In this document: positions 53,582 to 64,000 of the stretch, piece by piece
Layout: every line of letters begins with the position of its first letter
Position numbering within the stretch: position 1 is the stretch's first letter
Notes under the pieces: model-generated
The model's input: only the letters and a program-made list of their open reading frames with translations
Told to the model about the DNA's origin: nothing
Database searches by the model: none
Translations under genes and position numbers: made by a program
Assembly: GCF_004122735.1 (NCBI RefSeq)
Contig: NZ_SDIF01000002.1
Location: 62,001 to 126,000 of the forward strand
DNA: 64,000 nucleotides
Source of the DNA: Streptomyces sioyaensis
GTDB lineage: Bacteria; Actinomycetota; Actinomycetes; Streptomycetales; Streptomycetaceae
Reading direction: 5' to 3'

Positions 53582-54214
53582 TCAGGGCGCGGGCGTGAAG
53601 AGGTCTTGGCTCACGGCCGCGTCCCTGACCTCCTGGTAGAGGGCGGTGAGGGTTTCGCTCACCTGGACGCGCGGCAGCTGGAGCCGGTCCAGGGCCTCCG
53701 CGTCCGCGCCGACGTCCTGCCATCCCTGGCCGGTCAGAAGGCGCATGAGCGCCGGGTTGAGCCGGTCGACCCCTCGTACGATGCGGGCTTCGGGCGTGAC
53801 CCCTTCCTCGTACTCGTGCCACAGGTTCAGGAACTCGGTGCCGAGCCCGTCGGGCAGTGGTGCGAAGCGGCGTTGGGCGACCTCCTCCTCCACCCGGGCC
53901 TTGTCATCGCCGTTCCGGGTGCTCCAGGCCGACGGGTCGCCCGCCTCGATTTCCACGAGGTCGTGCATCAGGCACATCTTGAGCATCTTTTCCAGGTCGA
54001 GCGACCGGCCGCTTTCCCGTTCGAACTCGCGGTGCAGGATCCAGCTGATGAGGGCCAGATGCCACGAGTGTTCAGCCACGCTTTCCTTGCGGCTGGGCGT
54101 GGCATTGTTATGCCGCTCAACTTCCCGTAGCCGAGCGGTGAAAGAAATGAAGTCGAATACTTCCCGAAGGTTACCGTCCATGCTGTATGTCCGTTCTCTC
54201 ATTCGTATCGCCAT
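53582..54214 (-). CDS. HD-domain phosphohydrolase (YfbR/HDDC2-like)
   Basis: A 210-residue HD-fold protein. SVAEHSWHLALISWIL supplies the first His, CLMHDLVEIEAGD is the HD pair, and RGVDRLNPALMRLL carries the last Asp. This pattern is that of small 5'-deoxynucleotidases. Base composition is lower in GC than the rest near its 5' end, as in the divergent gene, suggesting acquired DNA. The first ATG has GGGA upstream; ATG 54181 is another option. It is divergent from the sulfur operon, about 200 bases away. Confidence 0.82.
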   Translation of the reverse strand: MAIRMRERTYSMDGNLREVFDFISFTARLREVERHNNATPSRKESVAEHSWHLALISWILHREFERESGRSLDLEKMLKMCLMHDLVEIEAGDPSAWSTRNGDDKARVEEEVAQRRFAPLPDGLGTEFLNLWHEYEEGVTPEARIVRGVDRLNPALMRLLTGQGWQDVGADAEALDRLQLPRVQVSETLTALYQEVRDAAVSQDLFTPAP

Positions 54215-54342
54215 TGTGTCCCGGAACTTCTGCGGACTTTAACACCGGCGATATCGGAGCATGTGTGATCAGGCCAGGCCAACGGGGCGCCCGCGGTGCT
54301 GGGCTGCGCCTCTGACCTGCCCCGGCTGTCTTAAAGCAATCG

Positions 54343-54371
54343 TTGACCGGTGTCCTGACTGGTCATAGATT
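54343..54371 (+). promoter_or_regulatory. housekeeping-type promoter of the sulfur operon
   Basis: TTGACC and TAGATT are separated by 17 bases, a near-ideal HrdB-type promoter. Transcription would start near 54378, giving a leader of about 33 bases with AAGAGGA ahead of the ATG. Confidence 0.7.
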
Positions 54372-54410
54372 CCTCCTGCACGTAACATGCCGTCAACAAG
54401 AGGAAATCCC

Positions 54411-57003
<2,593 letters not shown>

Positions 57004-57012
<9 letters not shown>

Positions 57013-57052
57013 ACCAACGGACCTCAGGCCCTCTCGTGAACCAACGGACCTC
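57004..57052 (+). repeat. 22-bp direct repeat, 27-base period, at the sufU stop
   Basis: The sequence from CTCTCGTGAACC to GGACCTC at 57004-57025 is repeated exactly at 57031-57052. The first copy contains the sufU stop codon. In the overlapping small ORF it encodes VNQRTS twice. Confidence 0.85.
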
Positions 57053-57176
57053 TCCAGGAGGTGACTTCGGAATCGACGACCCCCTGACCCTGCTTGCTCG
57101 GGCGGTCACAGCAAACGGTGTTCCTCGCCGCCGGGGCCGGTGTGCCCGGCAGCACGGGAGCCGCCCGGGCCACTGA
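57009..57176 (+). CDS. possible 55-residue peptide coupled to sufU
   Basis: A GTG at 57009 overlaps the sufU stop (GTGA), the same coupling used by several operons in this window. It opens a frame that ends at 57176. The product has two VNQRTS repeats, then FGIDDPLTLLARAVTANGVP and an Arg-rich tail with one Cys. There is no other ribosome site. A strong terminator 100 bases further on fits an operon end here. It may be a genuine small protein or just chance overlap; I do not recognise it. Confidence 0.35.
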
Positions 57177-57275
57177 CCGCGCCATTGTTTCCTACACGTC
57201 AGCTGTTTCCTGCACGTCTTCCTACACGTCCTCATTGATGTCCGGTGCCGGCCCGGTTCGGGCCGGCCTGCCGGA

Positions 57276-57318
57276 GGGCCGGTGGCCGTCGCGTACGTGA
57301 CGGCCACCGGCCCCTTTT
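57276..57318 (+). terminator. strong Rho-independent terminator of the sulfur operon
   Basis: A perfect 15-base stem (57276-57290 with 57299-57313), GC-rich with an eight-base loop, is followed by CTTTT. It is the best terminator in the window. The convergent ABC-2 permease gene ends 66 bases beyond. The DNA around it (57185-57390) also holds short TCCTACACGTC and CCCCTTTTGTC/CCCCTTTGTC repeats. Confidence 0.8.
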
Positions 57319-57383
57319 GTCATGCGGGTTCTCTGCCATGCGGTCGCTTCGCCATGCGGCCCCTTTGTCAGATGGCCCCTTTG

Positions 57384-58202
57384 TCAGGCGTCACGCCGGT
57401 TGACCAGGACCGTCGCGCCGATGAGCGCCACCAGGGTCAGGGTTGCGAAGTAGCCGAATCCCGGTAGTGGGGCCAGGTTCTCCGGGGAGGGGATGAGGAG
57501 GAGGATCTGCTGCCCCGCCTCGGTGGGCCACCACTTGAGCAGCGGCTGGCCCGAGTCACCCATCATGCGGAACACGATGGGCAGGATGAACGTGACGCTC
57601 ACGGCAGTCGTGATCCCGCCCGCGGAGGCCCGGAGCACCAGGCCCAGGGCGAGCGCGAGGACGCCGAGAACGCCCAGGTAGCAGCCGCCACCGAGCACGG
57701 CGCGCAGCACGGCCCCGTCCGACAGCGCCGGGTGTGCCACCTGCGTCCCCAGTGCCAGGGACCCAGCGGTGTAGGTGGCGAAGGAGATCAGCAGCCCGGT
57801 CACCAGCGACACGGCGAAGACCACCAGGGCCTTGGCCGCCAGCAGCCGGGGGCGGTGCGGTACGGCGGTGAAGGTGCTGCGGATCGAACCGGTGCCGTAC
57901 TCGGAGGTGGCTGCCAGCACGCCGAAGAGGCAGATGGCCACCTGGCCCAGCGGGAGCCCCACGAAGATCTCGCGCAGCACCAGTGCCGCGCTTTCGCCCG
58001 AGTGCGCGTGCCCGCCCCCGAGCACCCCCACGCCGACGGTGATGAAGGAGGCCGCGAACAGGGTCCACCAGGTGGAGCGGATCGACCGGACCTTGATCCA
58101 CTCGAAGGTGACCGCGTGCACGAAGCGTGGCCGCCGCGCGGCCGTGCCGTGGCTGCGGGGAGTGGCGGAGGCGGCAGGTGTCGTTGTCGTCGCCATGGTC
58201 AT
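57384..58202 (-). CDS. ABC-2 type transporter permease
   Basis: A 272-residue membrane protein with six hydrophobic segments. FVHAVTFEWIKVRSIRSTWWTLFAA, before TM1, and SEYGTGSIRSTFTAVPHRPRLLAAK, between TM2 and TM3, are the marks of the actinobacterial ABC-2 permeases paired with drug-type ATPases. The ATG overlaps the ATPase stop (ATGA). It probably exports an antibiotic, lipid or peptide; the substrate is unknown. Confidence 0.87.
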   Translation of the reverse strand: MTMATTTTPAASATPRSHGTAARRPRFVHAVTFEWIKVRSIRSTWWTLFAASFITVGVGVLGGGHAHSGESAALVLREIFVGLPLGQVAICLFGVLAATSEYGTGSIRSTFTAVPHRPRLLAAKALVVFAVSLVTGLLISFATYTAGSLALGTQVAHPALSDGAVLRAVLGGGCYLGVLGVLALALGLVLRASAGGITTAVSVTFILPIVFRMMGDSGQPLLKWWPTEAGQQILLLIPSPENLAPLPGFGYFATLTLVALIGATVLVNRRDA

Positions 58203-59134
58203 GCGGCCTTTCCGCTGTGCGTCACCCGGTATTCGACGGCGTCCGCGGTCAGTTCCATGAACGCTTCCTGCAGCGAGACCCGCTGCGGTGCCAGCTCGTA
58301 CAGCCACAGCCCGTGCTGCCCGGCGAGCTCCCCGATCCGCCGCGCGTCCACTCCCCGTACGAGCAGCGCGCCGTCCGGGGACGCGTCGCCAGGGAGGCTT
58401 TCGGCGGTGCCTCCCTCGCGTTGCAGCAGCGGAACGAGCTGCGGCGCGTGCGGGGTGCGGACCACCGTGCCGTTGTGGGAACTGCGGGCCAGGAAGTCCG
58501 CCATGGAACTGTCGGCCGCCAGCCGTCCGCGGCCGATCACGATCAGGTGGTCCGCGGTGTCCTGCATCTCGCTCATGAGGTGCGACGACACCAGGACCGT
58601 GCGCCCGTCGTCGGCCATGCCGCGCATGAACTCCCGCACCCACTGGATGCCTTCGGGGTCGAGTCCGTTGACCGGCTCGTCGAGGATGAGGATCTCGGGG
58701 TCTCCCAGCAGCGCGGCCGCGATGCCGAGACGCTGGCCCATTCCGAGCGAGAATCCGCCGACGCGCTTGCGGGCGGCGGCCGTCAGACCGACCATGGCGA
58801 GCACCTCGTCGACCCGCTGCCGCGGGATGTGGTGGGAGGCGGCGAGCCCGCGGAGGTGTTCCCGGGCGGTACGGCCGTCGTGGACGGCCTTGGCCTCCAG
58901 CAGGGCGCCGACGGTGTGCAGCGGCGTGGGCAGTTCGTGGTAGGGCCGGCCGCACACCCGCGCGGAACCGGAGGTCGGCCGGTCGAGACCGACGATCATG
59001 CGCAGCGTGGTGGACTTCCCGGCGCCGTTGGGACCGAGAAAACCGGTGACGAGGCCGGGGCGGACGGTGAAGGTGAGGTTGTCGACGGCTCTCTTGTCGC
59101 CGTAGCGCTTGGACAGCCCGGTTACTTCGATCAT
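58199..59134 (-). CDS. ABC transporter ATP-binding protein (drug/bacitracin type)
   Basis: A 311-residue ATPase with Walker A GPNGAGKSTTLRMI near residue 37, the signature as FSLGMGQRLGIAAALL, Walker B ILILDEPVNGLDPEG and switch VSSHLMSEM. The last 90 residues form the accessory domain seen in ABC-2 exporters. GAGGAA lies ahead of the ATG. It forms an operon with the following permease, as in self-resistance exporters. Confidence 0.9.
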   Translation of the reverse strand: MIEVTGLSKRYGDKRAVDNLTFTVRPGLVTGFLGPNGAGKSTTLRMIVGLDRPTSGSARVCGRPYHELPTPLHTVGALLEAKAVHDGRTAREHLRGLAASHHIPRQRVDEVLAMVGLTAAARKRVGGFSLGMGQRLGIAAALLGDPEILILDEPVNGLDPEGIQWVREFMRGMADDGRTVLVSSHLMSEMQDTADHLIVIGRGRLAADSSMADFLARSSHNGTVVRTPHAPQLVPLLQREGGTAESLPGDASPDGALLVRGVDARRIGELAGQHGLWLYELAPQRVSLQEAFMELTADAVEYRVTHSGKAA

Positions 59135-59300
59135 GTGATTCCTCGGGACGGAAGCTCTGTCGGACGCCTCACGCTAGGGCGCCACTCCTCCGCGCCGCGT
59201 CACTCCCAGGGCCGGAATACGGCCCTCCACCCGCACCCGGAGACCGAGCCGGGATGCGACCTGAGGCGTATGCGGTTCGGGCTGCCGACCGTGGTCCGCT

Positions 59301-60134
59301 TCAGGGCCGGGTGATCTTCGCGGCGGTGTCGAGGAAGAAGGCGTCGATGCTGTGCACGGCGCGGACGAAGTCGTCGAGGTTGACGGGCTTGGTCACATAG
59401 GCATTGGCGTGCTGCCGGTAGGCGTCCTCGATGTCGTCGGGGGCGGCGGACGTGGTCAGCACGACGACCGGGATGCTGCAGAGGTCGGGGTCGTCCTTGA
59501 GCACGGCGAGCAGTTCCCTGCCGTTCATGCGCGGCATGTTGAGGTCCAGAACGATCAGGTCCGGGCGTTCGTTGGCCGGATCGCGCAAGTACTCCAGCGC
59601 GGCCACCCCGTCGACGGCCTGGCTGAGGGAACGGGCCATGTCCCGTGCGGCGAGGGCGTCCTCGATGAGCATCGCGTCGGCGGGGTCGTCCTCCACGAGC
59701 AGGACGCGGTGAGGGCGGTCGGTCGTCAACGCGTTCATGGCGGCGCTCCCGTGATCGGGGGTGGGCAGGGGACGTGAAGCGGGGCGGGAGGCGAAGACCA
59801 GACCGGGCCAACGACGCCGGGCTCCCTGCCGGCTGATGCCCCATGCCTGCCCGATCTGCGGGTAGTTGGCGCCGTTCCCGGCGGCTTCCTGCGCCAGTTG
59901 CCGGGCGCAGCGGCTGACGGCACGGTCCAGGTAGGCGAGGGCGTGCAGCCGGGCCAGGGCGCGATTGCCGTCGGCGGCCGGCACCGGATCCGTCGTCCCG
60001 TCGTCGTGCTCCGTTGCGGGAGCGGGGGGAAAGCCGTGTCTGGCGAGTTCGTCCGCGAGCTGGTGCACTGCTCTTTCGGCGTGCTCTGTCATCCGTTCGG
60101 GTTCAAGCGGGACGTGGGGCTGCTCGCGGGCCAT
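59301..60134 (-). CDS. HTH protein fused to a C-terminal CheY-like receiver (Rcp1-type)
   Basis: One open frame of 277 residues. Residues 1-130 hold helices (LARLHALAYLDRAVSRCARQ) and an HTH-like NYPQIGQAWGISRQGARRRWPG. From Met133 (ATG 59738, with GGGAG eight bases upstream) a complete receiver follows: VLLVEDDPADAMLIEDAL, IVLDLNMPRMNG with the phospho-Asp, VVVLTTSA and AYVTKPVN. Either this is a real HTH-REC fusion, or two genes have joined in frame and the receiver is also made from the inner ATG. It is divergent from a phytochrome-style histidine kinase operon, its likely partner. Confidence 0.75.
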   Translation of the reverse strand: MAREQPHVPLEPERMTEHAERAVHQLADELARHGFPPAPATEHDDGTTDPVPAADGNRALARLHALAYLDRAVSRCARQLAQEAAGNGANYPQIGQAWGISRQGARRRWPGLVFASRPASRPLPTPDHGSAAMNALTTDRPHRVLLVEDDPADAMLIEDALAARDMARSLSQAVDGVAALEYLRDPANERPDLIVLDLNMPRMNGRELLAVLKDDPDLCSIPVVVLTTSAAPDDIEDAYRQHANAYVTKPVNLDDFVRAVHSIDAFFLDTAAKITRP

Positions 60135-60165
60135 GGCGCGACCCTACGGCGGCTCGTACGGTCTC

Positions 60166-60181
60166 GACAACCGTTGTTGTC
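60166..60181. promoter_or_regulatory. inverted repeat in the two-component divergent promoter
   Basis: GACAAC and GTTGTC form perfect six-base arms around CGTT. The right arm overlaps a minus-strand TTGACA (60183-60178) that could be the -35 of the HTH-REC gene; its -10 is poor. It may be an autoregulatory operator. Confidence 0.35.
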
Positions 60182-60258
60182 AACTCTCTGTACTCTATGG
60201 CTGCTTGTGCCTACACATTGTCGCGTCCTCCGGGGCGGTAGAGCAGAGAGCAGGCGTG

Positions 60259-61947
60259 ATGAGTCAGCAACTCCCGCACGGCGTAGGCCCCGAAGACGCC
60301 GACGAGCCCGCCGGCCCGGCCGCCGCCGATCCGCCGCGGCGACGCACCCGCGCGGGAGTGCCGTGGACCACGCGCCGGGCGCTGAACGTCAGCGTGGCGG
60401 TGGCGACGGTGCTGCTGCTGGTCCTCGGCGGCAGTGGTGTGTGGGTCCACGCGCGCGCCGCGGACGCCACCGGCCGCCTCGTCGAGCGCTCCGGCCCCGC
60501 CCTGATCGCCGCGGGCAGCCTGGAGAACGCGCTGATCAACCAGGAGACCGGCATCCGCGGGTACGCGCTCACCGGCCAGCGGCAGTTCCTGGACCCGTAC
60601 CACGACGGGCTCTCCCAGGAGAAGGCCGCCACCGGCCGACTGCGCGCACTCCTCGGACGTCACGGGCCCGCCGCGCAGGACCTGGCTCGCGTGCTGGACC
60701 GGACCGAGGCCTGGCAGCGGCAGATCGCCCGGCCCGTCGCCGCCGCACCGAGCGGCAGCCCCGTCCGCCTCGCCGCCCAGCGCGCGGGGGAGGGCCTGCG
60801 CAGCTTCGCCGCCGTACGCGCCGCACTCGGCACCCAGCAGCGTCATCTGGAGCACGAGCGGGCCCGGGCGCGGGCCGAACTTCGCGATGTGGGGGCACTC
60901 CAGAACGGGATCTTCTCGGCCCTCGCAGCCGTGGGATTCGTGCTGCTCGTGCTCGCCGTGGTCGGCCTCCGGCGCGCCGTGACCGACCCGCTGGGCACGC
61001 TGTCCGCGGATGTCCGCGCCGTGGCCCGGGGCGACTTCCGACGGCCGGTGCGGGGGACCGGGCCGGCCGATCTGCGCGCCCTCGCCTCCGACATCGACGG
61101 CATGCGGCAACGCCTCGTGGACGAGCTGGCATTCCGTGACGAGACCCGTGCGCAGCTGGACGCGCAGGCCACCGAGCTGCAGCGCTCCAACAACGAACTC
61201 GAACAGTTCGCCTACGTCGCCTCGCACGACCTGCAGGAACCCCTGCGCAAGGTGGCCAGCTTCTGCCAGCTGCTCCAGCGCCGTAACGCCGCACAACTCG
61301 ACGACCGGGCACAGCAGTACATCGCCTTCGCGGTGGACGGCGCCAACCGCATGCAGGCGCTCATCAACGACCTGCTCGCCTTCTCCCGCGTCGGGCGGGT
61401 ACACGCCGAGCACACGGACGTCGATCTGGAGGCGCTGCTCGGCCAGGTGCTGGAGTCCCTCAGCATCGCCATCGAGGAGTCGGCCGCCACGGTCACCCAC
61501 GATCCGCTGCCCACGATCCCCGGCGACACCACGCAGCTCGGGATGCTGCTGCAGAACCTCCTGAGCAACGCCCTCAAATTCCGCTCGCCCGACAAGCCTC
61601 CGGTCGTCCATTTCTCGGCCCGCCGGACCGACGAGCACTGGCAGTTCTCGGTCGACGACAACGGCATCGGCATCGATCCCGCCTACCGCGAGAAGATCTT
61701 CGTCATCTTCCAGCGGCTCCACACCCGGGAGAGCTACCCGGGTACGGGCATCGGCCTGGCCCTGTGCAAGAAGGTCGTCGAATACCACGGCGGCACCATC
61801 GCCGTCGACCACGCCCACGACCACGACCAGGACCAGGACCACGCTCCCGGCACCCGCATCACCTTCACCCTGGCCGCCCACGCTCCCGCGATCCCGGCGC
61901 CAGCGACCACCGAGCCCGCCCTCCAGGGAGAAGTGACCGCCTCATGA
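60259..61947 (+). CDS. CHASE3-HAMP histidine kinase
   Basis: A 562-residue membrane sensor kinase. TM1 is VSVAVATVLLLVLGGSGVWV. A CHASE3 extracellular domain follows (SLENALINQETGIRGYALTG). TM2 is ALAAVGFVLLVLAVVGL, then a HAMP domain (LSADVRAVARGDFRRPV). HisKA carries the phospho-His in YVASHDLQEPLRKVASFC. The ATPase domain has LLQNLLSNALKFR, VDDNGIGIDP and GTGIGLALCKKVVEYHGG. This is the phytochrome-like kinase class that uses stand-alone Rcp1 receivers. The C-terminus has an Asp/His/Gln repeat. It overlaps the next gene by ATGA. Confidence 0.9.
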   Translation: MSQQLPHGVGPEDADEPAGPAAADPPRRRTRAGVPWTTRRALNVSVAVATVLLLVLGGSGVWVHARAADATGRLVERSGPALIAAGSLENALINQETGIRGYALTGQRQFLDPYHDGLSQEKAATGRLRALLGRHGPAAQDLARVLDRTEAWQRQIARPVAAAPSGSPVRLAAQRAGEGLRSFAAVRAALGTQQRHLEHERARARAELRDVGALQNGIFSALAAVGFVLLVLAVVGLRRAVTDPLGTLSADVRAVARGDFRRPVRGTGPADLRALASDIDGMRQRLVDELAFRDETRAQLDAQATELQRSNNELEQFAYVASHDLQEPLRKVASFCQLLQRRNAAQLDDRAQQYIAFAVDGANRMQALINDLLAFSRVGRVHAEHTDVDLEALLGQVLESLSIAIEESAATVTHDPLPTIPGDTTQLGMLLQNLLSNALKFRSPDKPPVVHFSARRTDEHWQFSVDDNGIGIDPAYREKIFVIFQRLHTRESYPGTGIGLALCKKVVEYHGGTIAVDHAHDHDQDQDHAPGTRITFTLAAHAPAIPAPATTEPALQGEVTAS

Positions 61948-63146
61948 CCACCCCTTCCGCCGGGCCGCTCCCCGCCATCCCGACGCAGACCGCGGACGGA
62001 TCCGGTGTCGTCCTGCTGGTCGAGGACGATGCCGGCGACGCCCTGCTCGTCGAGGAGTACCTCAACGACACCCAACTTCCCGTCACTCTCACCTGGGTGC
62101 AGACCTTGGGCGAGGCACGCACCTATCTGTCCGGGCGGACCCCCGACTGCGTCCTGCTCGACCTTCATCTGCCGGACGCCTCGGGCACCAGCGCGGTCCA
62201 GAGCATGCAGAGCCTGTGCCCCGACGCGGCCGTCATCGTCCTCACCGGCCTCGACGAGACCCGCGCGGGCCTCGAAGCCGTGGCCGCGGGCGCCCAGGAC
62301 TACCTGCCCAAGGCTCGGGTCACCCCCGAACTCCTCGAACGCGCCATCCGCTACGCCCTGCACCGCAAGCACACCGCACGCGCCACCGCCCGGCTGCGGG
62401 AGAACGAACTGCGCGCCCAGGAGAACGCCCGTCTGGAGCGCGGCCTGCTGCCCGCCCCGCTGCTGCGCTCCACGGACGTGCTCGCCAGCACCTGCTATCT
62501 GCCCGGCCGCAAGAACGCCCTGCTCGGCGGCGACTTCCTGGACATCGTCCAGACCCCGGACGGTCTGCTGCACGCCGTCATAGGGGACGTCAGCGGACAC
62601 GGCCCGGATGCCGCGGCGCTCGGCGTCTGTCTGCGCATCACCTGGCGCTCCCTCATTCTCGGCGGACACCGCGACACCGAGCTCCTGGGGCTCATGGAGC
62701 AGGTGCTGGTCGCCGAGCGCAGCTCCGCGGTGATGTTCGCGACCTGCGCGATCCTCACCCTCGATCCCACCCACCACCGGGCCACGGTGACCCTCGCCGG
62801 CCATGACGAACCGCTGCTGATCCCGCCCGTCGAGGCCGCCCGGCCAATCAAGGCCCGGCACGGCATCGCGCTGGGCATGCTCCCGAGGGAGGGCTCCTGG
62901 CACCCCACCCACTGCACCCTGCCGCCGCGCGCCGCGCTGCTCATGTACACCGACGGCTTAGTCGAAGGCCACACCACCGACAGCAGTCAACGCCTGGGCA
63001 CGGACGGTCTGCTCCGCATCATCGAGGGCGGCCGGCATCTGCCGCCGCCGGCACTGATCGACCATCTCACCGGCACCGCCCGCTCCCTCGACGCCGGACG
63101 GCACACCGACGACCTGGCCGTCCTCGTCCTCAGCTGGAACCACTGA
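61944..63146 (+). CDS. REC-PP2C response regulator phosphatase (RsbU-like)
   Basis: A 400-residue protein. The receiver (residues 20-140) has VLLVEDDAGDALLVEEYL, VLLDLHLPDASG with the phospho-Asp and DYLPKA with the Lys. A short coiled linker (ATARLRENELRAQENARLERG) follows. The PP2C-type phosphatase (about 170-400) has LLGGDFLDIV, IGDVSGHGPDAAALG, LLMYTDGLVEGH and HTDDLAVLVL. Phosphorylation by the coupled kinase should control dephosphorylation of an anti-anti-sigma factor, not encoded here. Confidence 0.9.
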   Translation: MTTPSAGPLPAIPTQTADGSGVVLLVEDDAGDALLVEEYLNDTQLPVTLTWVQTLGEARTYLSGRTPDCVLLDLHLPDASGTSAVQSMQSLCPDAAVIVLTGLDETRAGLEAVAAGAQDYLPKARVTPELLERAIRYALHRKHTARATARLRENELRAQENARLERGLLPAPLLRSTDVLASTCYLPGRKNALLGGDFLDIVQTPDGLLHAVIGDVSGHGPDAAALGVCLRITWRSLILGGHRDTELLGLMEQVLVAERSSAVMFATCAILTLDPTHHRATVTLAGHDEPLLIPPVEAARPIKARHGIALGMLPREGSWHPTHCTLPPRAALLMYTDGLVEGHTTDSSQRLGTDGLLRIIEGGRHLPPPALIDHLTGTARSLDAGRHTDDLAVLVLSWNH

Positions 63147-63202
63147 ACGCCGCCGAGCCGAGCCCCGACCGACCGGGTGGGCAGCCGCCTCTCTCCGCGC
63201 CG

Positions 63203-63748
63203 TCAGCCCTTCTTCTCCTGCGGGATCCGCTCCAACAGCCCCCGCAGGTCGTCGGCGTGCTCCTCCTCCTGGGCAAGAAGGTCCTCGAACACGCGCCGGG
63301 TGGTCGGATCGCCGTCACCGAGCCACTTCGCAATCTCCGTGTACGAGGCGATCGCCACCCGTTCGGCGACCAGGTCTTCCTTGATCATCTCGATCAGGTC
63401 GGCACTGGCGTCGTATCCCGCGTGCGCCCGCCGCGTCAGGGTGTCCGGATTGAAGTCGGGCTTCCCGCCGAGCTGGACGATGCGCTGTGCCACCCTGTCG
63501 GCGTGCTGCTGCTCCTCCGCGGCGTGTTCCAGGAACTCGGCCGCGACCGGCTCCGAATAGAGACCGGACGCGGTGTAGTAGTGCCGCTTGTACCGCAGCG
63601 TGCACACGATCTCCGTCGCCAGCGCCTCGTTCAGCACTTGCAGGACACGCTCCAGGTCGGCTCCGTACGCATCGGTGACCGGCCCCTTCTCGATCTCGCG
63701 ACGGGCCCGCTCCCTCAGGGTTTCGACATCGGTAAGGAATTCAGCCAT
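63203..63748 (-). CDS. ferritin-like / bacterioferritin-family protein
   Basis: A 181-residue four-helix bundle. The di-iron ligands appear as EIVCTLRYKRHYY, FLEHAAEEQQHADRVAQRI, EDLVAERVAIASYTEI and LLAQEEEHADDLRGLLE, giving two ExxH motifs. It matches bacterioferritin/ferritin-like proteins that store iron or act in oxidative stress. A Met for haem binding as in classical Bfr is not clear. GGAAGAG precedes the ATG. The remaining 252 bases to the window edge hold no supported gene. Confidence 0.88.
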   Translation of the reverse strand: MAEFLTDVETLRERARREIEKGPVTDAYGADLERVLQVLNEALATEIVCTLRYKRHYYTASGLYSEPVAAEFLEHAAEEQQHADRVAQRIVQLGGKPDFNPDTLTRRAHAGYDASADLIEMIKEDLVAERVAIASYTEIAKWLGDGDPTTRRVFEDLLAQEEEHADDLRGLLERIPQEKKG

Positions 63749-64000
63749 GCGTCTCTTCCGTTTCCACTCGACCGGCCTTCACGAGGGCACTGTCCCCGTC
63801 TCCCGTCCGGTGGCGGACACAGGCGCGCGGTCGTGCCCCCTCGCACCACCCCGCCGGACGCAGGGCCGGACCCCACCCTCCGGACCCTCCGGTGTGACTG
63901 ATGGCTGTGACGCGTGTGGGGTGCGGAGCCGACCTCTCGGGCCCCACACCCCACATACGTGGCATACGTGACATGCGTGTCAGGCATCGCCAGAGGCGAG

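Overview
The window is chromosomal DNA of a high-GC actinomycete, most likely Streptomyces. Third codon positions are almost always G or C, GTG starts are common, and many operon genes overlap by four bases (ATGA or GTGA). It also holds BTAD/SARP-type regulators, ECF sigma factors, a Tat/lipobox binding protein and IPT-repeat proteins. About 57 intact or partial genes and four broken ones are supported. I see no rRNA, tRNA, CRISPR array, intact insertion sequence or origin.

Layout. 0-6.1 kb: end of an MFS exporter, a methyltransferase and a complete Opp/Nik-type ABC importer, together resembling a metallophore export/import cassette cut by the window edge. 6.2-9.8 kb: P450 with alpha/beta hydrolase, then an MHS-type MFS permease. 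9.9-14 kb: ECF42-type sigma factor with its DGPF partner, AI-2E-family protein, a tiny secreted peptide, GNAT. 14-17.8 kb: glycosyltransferase, zinc-ribbon methyltransferase and acyltransferase, a possible glycolipid or tailoring set. 18.3-21.9 kb: secreted beta-helix protein and two leaderless IPT/TIG repeat proteins. 22-29.7 kb: GMC oxidoreductase, GNAT, zinc/manganese-type ABC importer, hydrolase, DUF3291 protein and transposon debris. 30-37.3 kb: acyl-CoA ligase, CaiB-type CoA-transferase, a divergent acyl-CoA dehydrogenase, GH88-like protein and MFS exporter. 37.6-41.4 kb: Met/His-rich membrane protein, SigC-like sigma factor, small proteins, and a chloramphenicol-phosphotransferase-like kinase.

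41.6-52.6 kb is the most striking part. It has an MFS exporter, a PsuG-family C-glycosidase, two meta-cleavage enzymes (hydratase and 4-oxalocrotonate decarboxylase) flanking a 27-residue stump of acetaldehyde dehydrogenase, a large SARP regulator, a flavin reductase, a frameshifted HpaB-type monooxygenase, a 2-aminomuconate-deaminase-like RidA protein and a 3-hydroxyanthranilate-dioxygenase-like cupin. Both divergent control regions carry direct heptamers of the form CTGACGN with an exact 11-bp period, the geometry of SARP operators. This suggests one regulon joining aromatic ring cleavage to ribose chemistry.

52.7-64 kb: anti-sigma-like kinase, HD phosphohydrolase, and an operon of an unknown protein, SufS-type desulfurase, SufU and a coupled 55-residue ORF, with a clear promoter and terminator. 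Then come an ABC-2 exporter, an HTH-REC fusion divergent from a CHASE3 histidine kinase plus REC-PP2C phosphatase, and a ferritin-like protein.

All assignments come from reading the translated sequence; no database search was possible.
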